From Phoronis ovalis (lineage: Eukaryota > Phoronida > Phoronidae), in assembly GCA_028565635.1 (NCBI GenBank), contig JAOXYB010048514.1, forward strand, positions 1 through 12,001: a stretch of DNA of 12,001 nt, written 5' to 3'. A model generated the notes under the pieces. That model saw only the letters and a list, made by a program, of their open reading frames with translations, made no database searches and had not been told where the DNA came from. A program made the position numbers and the translations under genes. How positions within the stretch are numbered: the first letter of the stretch is position 1; each line of letters begins with the position of its first letter. Shown piece by piece: positions 1 to 12,001 of this stretch.

Positions 1-767
1 ATAATATGAATTAAGCTACTGGGATAGAAAGTAACAGAATAAATTTCCTCATAATATGAAAATATAGCAAACAAAACATATGTTTTACCTTATTCAATTT
101 TTCTACTGTTTTCAAATGTTTTGTATAGTTATATATTTCCACATTAATTTAGAAATTTAACAACAAACAACAAACAAGGTTTTAGTATAGAATACAAAAT
201 TATTTAATAGAATTTATTTTAGTCTAAAAAGACTTCACAAAGATTGCATGCAAAATGCAAAAAAGTTTATAGTTTGAAAATGGGCAAGTCACTAAATATT
301 AATAAGTTAAAAAGAGATTTTTGCAACTGGAATGACTAGCATCTAAAACAATGAAAATAGTTTGTAAAAACTTAAACCATTAGCATAAAAATACCAGTAT
401 AATTATGTCCTAAATTTTTTTTGAAATAGTTTCCTAAACTTGTTTTATAAACAGTAAAGCAGCCCTATTTCATACATATACAATCATGTTGTTGAATGCA
501 AGCACAATACCAAAATGCACATTATCTAAGTAGCAATTGCTAGAGTATTAATACACTGATAGCCACAAAACAAGGAACATGTAGCTCTGCCTCCTTGCAA
601 GCTCTTACAGCATCTTTATATGATTTACAGTTAGCAAGACATGTTATCTATCACATGGTCAAGTTTTACTAAATGCTACAGTTTTGATGCAATGATGATA
701 TTAAGCACTGATGCATACTGAAATTCGGATGTCTTATTCAAACAACAGTACCAGTTATATAGCTTAC
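1..767 (-). other. Partial intron after exon 14
   Basis: AT-rich sequence with no exon I can support. On the minus strand a 35-codon open stretch around 540-650 has no good splice signals and no recognisable family. The PDZ-encoding exons expected next are not here. Confidence 0.7.
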
Positions 768-7811
<7,044 letters not shown>

Positions 7812-10061
7812 CTACCAAAAGAAAGAAGTAATGTAATAGTCTTCCTGCATGTATAACCTCAGTTATAAATTCACTATTCCAATAGCAATAATTCATATGA
7901 CTTAAAATAAAAAGTTATTCCATTCAAATGTTATGTAACCTGTTTAGCAGAGTGATGACATGCAGGGTTAATACAAACTAAATAAATGCAGAATAACACC
8001 TTAAAATTCGCTAATTATGCAGACATCTCCAGAATTTGCTCTCGCCTTATTTCCATAATAAAAGAGGTAGATAGACCTGTACATGTCTTGGATCATGTCA
8101 AACCAGTTATTTTGATTCTTTGTTGAAAGTACTGTTTCTCCATAATATTGAAGATTAAATATTTTTATTAGGCTCATAAAACGATATTTATATACTAAAA
8201 ATTGCTAATTATATGTGAAATATGAATATTTTGTTTAGTTTAAAAGGTGTGCTTTGGATTTGATGAGAACGGTATCAGCATCGGGTGGGGACTATTGATA
8301 AGGAAATAAGATAACTAACTTAATACCAACATCAACCAAAAATTTTCTATTATAAATAATAAATTGTTTTGTGCAATTTGGACTTTAAATATGCACCCAT
8401 GGTTGTACATTCACGTAAGTTGTCAAAATTGGCTGGAATTTTTTTTTGCCACTTGCTTGCCACAACAAGGCTAACAAACAGAATTTATTCAAAGAAGTTT
8501 TCATTTATCAATTTCAGCTGTCAGAAACTAGAGTTAGAAAATGCATTAGAGTCATTGCAATCTAATCAATAATGTACATGATGTTTTAAAATATCTTAGT
8601 CCATATATATCAAAACAAACTTTTAATAATTCATAGAATTTATAGCATTGTAAACCTTCACAATAATGCTGAACAATTTGGTGCATATATCACTTAATAA
8701 TTTTTAGTAAGAAAAGTGTCAATTTACAAAATGAGATTCAAACCCAATCAAATAAGAAAAAAGTAATAATTGCTTTATTAGACTTAACATATGCTTTCTT
8801 AATTATTTTTAGACCTAATGGATGGGAAAGGGAAAAATATCACACACATTACTAACTAATTTCACAAAGTTATCATATATAGCTCTACAGGCTTTACAAA
8901 CCTTTAAATTATGTTTATCAGCAAGGTAAATTAAAAGTAATTAACTGAGGTCAACCATGAAATAACAGATGGAGAACTGATATGAAAACTCTATCAAATA
9001 CTGAGTACTGAGTTTCAATAAAACATATGAAATTTAATTGAGTAATCAATTTTACATTGGCATATTGTTTAGAGCAAAATGTCAGATTAACAGTAAAACT
9101 GTCTTTATATGTACATCTGTACTGTAATATCACACACATAAACCTTGAAACAAGATGTCATTACACCTACAAAGATTGATGCATTTACTAAAACCCTACA
9201 AGAAAACCAATGCATATATAAAACTAGAAACACAATACTTTCTGCAGCCAATTTAACATTGTTCATTTATTTTCAGTGCCAAATTATCAAGTATATTATC
9301 TGGTAAAAAATCAGCCATTTCTTACTGTAGGCAATGGGAATTGTAACATCACAATTGTTATTTATGCAGACAACAGAAGACTTATGATAGATACACTCCA
9401 CTTAAGATACATACACTCTATAGTGGCAATTATATGTCTTAGTAAAAGACATGAATGGATAATGTTGTGAACTATTGAAACATGTTACTTTTTCAATCTT
9501 ATTTACTGAAGACAATATACAATGATTTTTAGTTTGATTTGTGACCATCTTATTTTAAAATAAAAAGAAAATATATTTATGAGCAAAATGTCCTCGGAAT
9601 GGTTCAAAAAGTAATGCCAAGAAAAAGTGCTCTCCTACCTTACTAGAAACATTGGGAGATATCTATCAGAACATAATTTACTAATTTTTAGTAACTTTGT
9701 TTATATCATTTGACACTTTGGTTCTGTTAAAGTTAACATAATGACTTCATCTTGATTTTGTTCTGGAAGTGACACAGTTGCTGCTGATTTTATGCATGTT
9801 TGTATATAGCCAACCCATAAAACAGTACATTTTAGGAATGAGGCCAAAAGTTCGATGTCGAATAAAAAAATTAATTCCTTTAGTTTGGGAGGGTTGGGAC
9901 GCAAGGGCAATTTAGTTTTCATCAAAAAAACAATTAATGAACAAACTTTATTTTCTTACTGTGTTCTACGTTTGGGATTGGCCAGTTGCAATAATAAGAA
10001 AATAATCCGAACATGCAGTCTTTAGACGCATAGTATCGAAGTTTTTTCGAGTTACTTTGCA

Positions 10062-10078
10062 GCTCCTGCTACAGGAGC
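10062..10078. repeat. Small perfect hairpin
   Basis: GCTCCTG-CTA-CAGGAGC has a 7-bp stem and a 3-base loop in a locally GC-rich patch of the long intron. It could be part of a decayed repeat. No RNA gene is recognised around it. Confidence 0.5.
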
Positions 10079-10809
10079 GTGCGTCTGTCGCCAGAAAGTC
10101 GTATTGAATATTCAGCATACAAGAACTCATCTACAGAACCTGAGTACAAAGTATGAAATGTTTATCAATCGTTTTAAGGTAAATTCATTATATAATAGCA
10201 ATTGTAAAATGAAAAATCTATATATACGAATTGAAACTCAAAATACACGGCCGATGATACTGTTTGGTGAATTTCTTAAAACTGATGTGAAGCCCTCTGG
10301 TCACCGGCACTCTTCACATTACTTTTACCTATGAAATACAAAACCCTTAGAGTGGATTTCTCATGTCTCATATTACATCAGTTAATCATTAGGTATAAAC
10401 TTAGGCATAAACTCAACTTGTAATGTTAAAAAGTACAGTGTAAACAATTTTTAAAATGGCAGTGAATTGCAATTTAAATTATTGAATACAGCAAACAGTA
10501 TTGGTATGCATGATTAATTTTAATTTCATGAATTTTGCCTCTTAGTATGTGTCCACAGTTGCAAGCTTGGAGTCGGTTGAGAATTTCCATTATTGTAGAA
10601 ATAGATTAGTCTTAGATGAAGCTTAATTGTTTATCAAAGTTATACCATGAAATTTTAAACCAAATTTTCCTTCTGTATACATTTAATTCTCAAATGAAAT
10701 CTAATATATAAAGAATGTATTTATAACTGTGATGACACTATAAATTTACATTGTGATGCATAATAGCAGAATGTCAATAAAAAAACTTGCGATATCAATA
10801 CAAGTTTTA

Positions 10810-10850
10810 GGGGGGAGGGAGGGGGGAGGGAGGGGGGAGGGAGGGAGGGG
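10810..10850 (+). repeat. G-rich minisatellite, GGGGGGAGGGA units
   Basis: Three perfect 11-base copies of GGGGGGAGGGA (10810-10820, 10821-10831, 10832-10842) are followed by GGGA and GGGG. The 41 bases hold only G and A. At least eight runs of three or more G with one-base spacers strongly fit quadruplex folding on the plus strand, which is the template for scrib. The transcript carries the C/T-rich complement. Confidence 0.95.
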
Positions 10851-12001
10851 TTCCTTGCCAAAAGTAAAGGAATTGAGTACTATACACATATAAATTATTG
10901 TCTATGTAATTGGTTGGGTCAAAGAACCTTTCCTTGTCTTTGAAACAAAGCGCCACTAGGTGGTTGCCATGGTTAGGAGAATTAATTTATGAAAAAAATT
11001 AAAGTGTAGTTTGTTGTTCATTGTATTTTCCAAGTTTCAAAGCAATGCCTTACATTGTTCAGTAGATATAGCCAAATCAATAGGATAGAGTATTTTCAAA
11101 CAGTTAGAATATGTGTTACACTATTGGTACATCAATATCATGTGCTATATCTTAACAGGCATGTAGCGTTAGTTTGGAAATGCAGACGAGAAGCAAAACT
11201 TAACTGGGTCTTTTGAGAGAGCTAAGCTTCGATATGAATGGAAAAGAATCTACTACAATTTATAGAAAACAAATGCTTGCTAGATGACAAGTAATAATTA
11301 CACTTTAATAAGTCGATTCTATATTGGAAAGTGCCATGCTCTTATTGTGATATTACTTATTGTGGGGTAAAGCAAAATTCACTTGAGTGGATTACATCCA
11401 AATGGAATGCGAACCATCCAAAGACAAAGGCTAAAACTTCTGATAACAAATTTCCAAATGATACTATTACTGTGATCATTTTTGGAGCTCAATGGTTCGT
11501 TTACGTCCTACCTAGATAGGGGGGGATAAACAAAGCATATGCATTTAAAATATCATATTTATGTTATAGTGATTATCAGTCAAGATATATTATATTCCAG
11601 ACACCCTTCAATAAACCAGGAATATTTAAAGTATTAAATATATTGAATTTCCGTATATTATCCAATCATCTGCAGATTGGAGGAATGGATATCAGAGATC
11701 GAGTACTCAGAATGATAGCTTGTAATATATAACTAATCACTGCTTCGACAAAAGTCATGACATTTCTTTCCCTACAGGAATTCTTAAACAGAAGATTAGT
11801 AATTAACTGTAAAACTATATAACATGCAATGACACTTGCAAGTAATTACTGAAATAATAGCTAGTACAATATTATCGAATTAACATTTACGGTAATTCTT
11901 CTCAAATTCGTACAAAAATAAAATAATTTGGGAAATACAAAATTCTCCGAAAATATGGGTGTACGAATTCTCGGAAACTATAATAAATGCGTAAAGGGGG
12001 T

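Larger units (their letters stand above)
7812..12001 (-). other. Long partial intron, at least 4.2 kb
   Basis: No Scribble exon is visible on the minus strand. The expected upstream strings (such as LGLSDNE, LDVSRN or ADFS-NP) were looked for by eye and not found. Open frames on both strands are short and match no family I know. The stretch includes the G-rich tract at 10810-10850 and the hairpin at 10062-10078. Around 10900-11080 the phrases GGTTGCCATGG and AAGTTTCAAAGCAATGCC resemble old interspersed repeats, but I could not define ends. Either the exons encoding the first repeats lie beyond 12001, or very short ones were missed. Confidence 0.7.

Noticed and set aside
540-650. Minus-strand open stretch reading CKSYKDAVRACKEAELHVPC
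   Set aside because: It is short, lacks a convincing acceptor and donor, and resembles no part of Scribble or another family I know.
9276-9470. Plus-strand 64-codon open frame in the long intron
   Set aside because: No family resemblance, no clear promoter or splice context, and a frame of this length is expected by chance in AT-rich DNA.
9600-9620. GGTTCAAAAAGTAATGCC as a possible mariner end
   Set aside because: No inverted partner was found nearby and no transposase fragment follows, so the resemblance is not enough.
9701-9925. Minus-strand 74-codon frame with PNPPKLKELIFLF, which looks a little like a leucine-rich repeat
   Set aside because: It does not follow the 23-residue pattern and does not match the missing N-terminal Scribble repeats.
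11905-11969. Inverted pair AATTCGTAC / GTACGAATT and repeated AATTCTC-GAAA near the window end
   Set aside because: The arms are only 9 bases and no target-site duplication could be matched. It may be the edge of a repeat that continues outside the window.

Overview
The window is animal nuclear DNA: AT-rich, with short coding exons separated by longer introns, GT/AG splice junctions throughout, and no operon-like or prokaryotic structure. One gene can be supported, on the minus strand, and it runs through most of the window. It is a partial copy of Scribble (SCRIB, LAP family), the scaffold that sets epithelial apicobasal polarity together with Dlg and Lgl. Fourteen consecutive exons between 7811 and 768 join in one open frame, with all 13 internal junctions agreeing in codon phase. 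They give about 598 codons: twelve leucine-rich repeats of 22-23 residues, the LAP-specific region after them, and a long charged linker. The N-terminal repeats should lie beyond base 12001 and the PDZ domains beyond base 1; neither is in the window.

The protein resembles vertebrate SCRIB and LRRC1/LANO as much as the fly protein, and the gene is intron-dense. This suggests an animal that kept an ancestral gene structure, perhaps a mollusc or another lophotrochozoan. The phylum is a guess.

Layout from right to left (the direction of transcription): 12001-7812 is an intron of at least 4.2 kb with no recognisable exon. It holds a striking G-rich minisatellite at 10810-10850 and a small hairpin. 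Exons 1-9 (7811-3651) encode the repeats and the conserved tail that caps them. Exons 10-14 (3306-768) encode the linker, including an RVKF motif of the PP1-docking type, a TPHP-ELK signature and recurrent V-x-F motifs. Bases 767-1 are the start of the next intron.

Two introns carry non-autonomous DNA transposons. One of 482 bp (6692-7173) has a perfect 9-bp target-site duplication and sits 21 bases past a splice donor. The other is an older, 432-bp fold-back element (2332-2763) flanked by TA and carrying a perfect inverted pair of AGGTCA half-sites. In the intron before the last exon, a 52-nt stretch has strong splice signals on both sides and would shift the frame if included. It is a candidate poison exon, and the donor upstream of it is unusually weak. 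I saw no RNA genes, CRISPR arrays or intact transposase genes.
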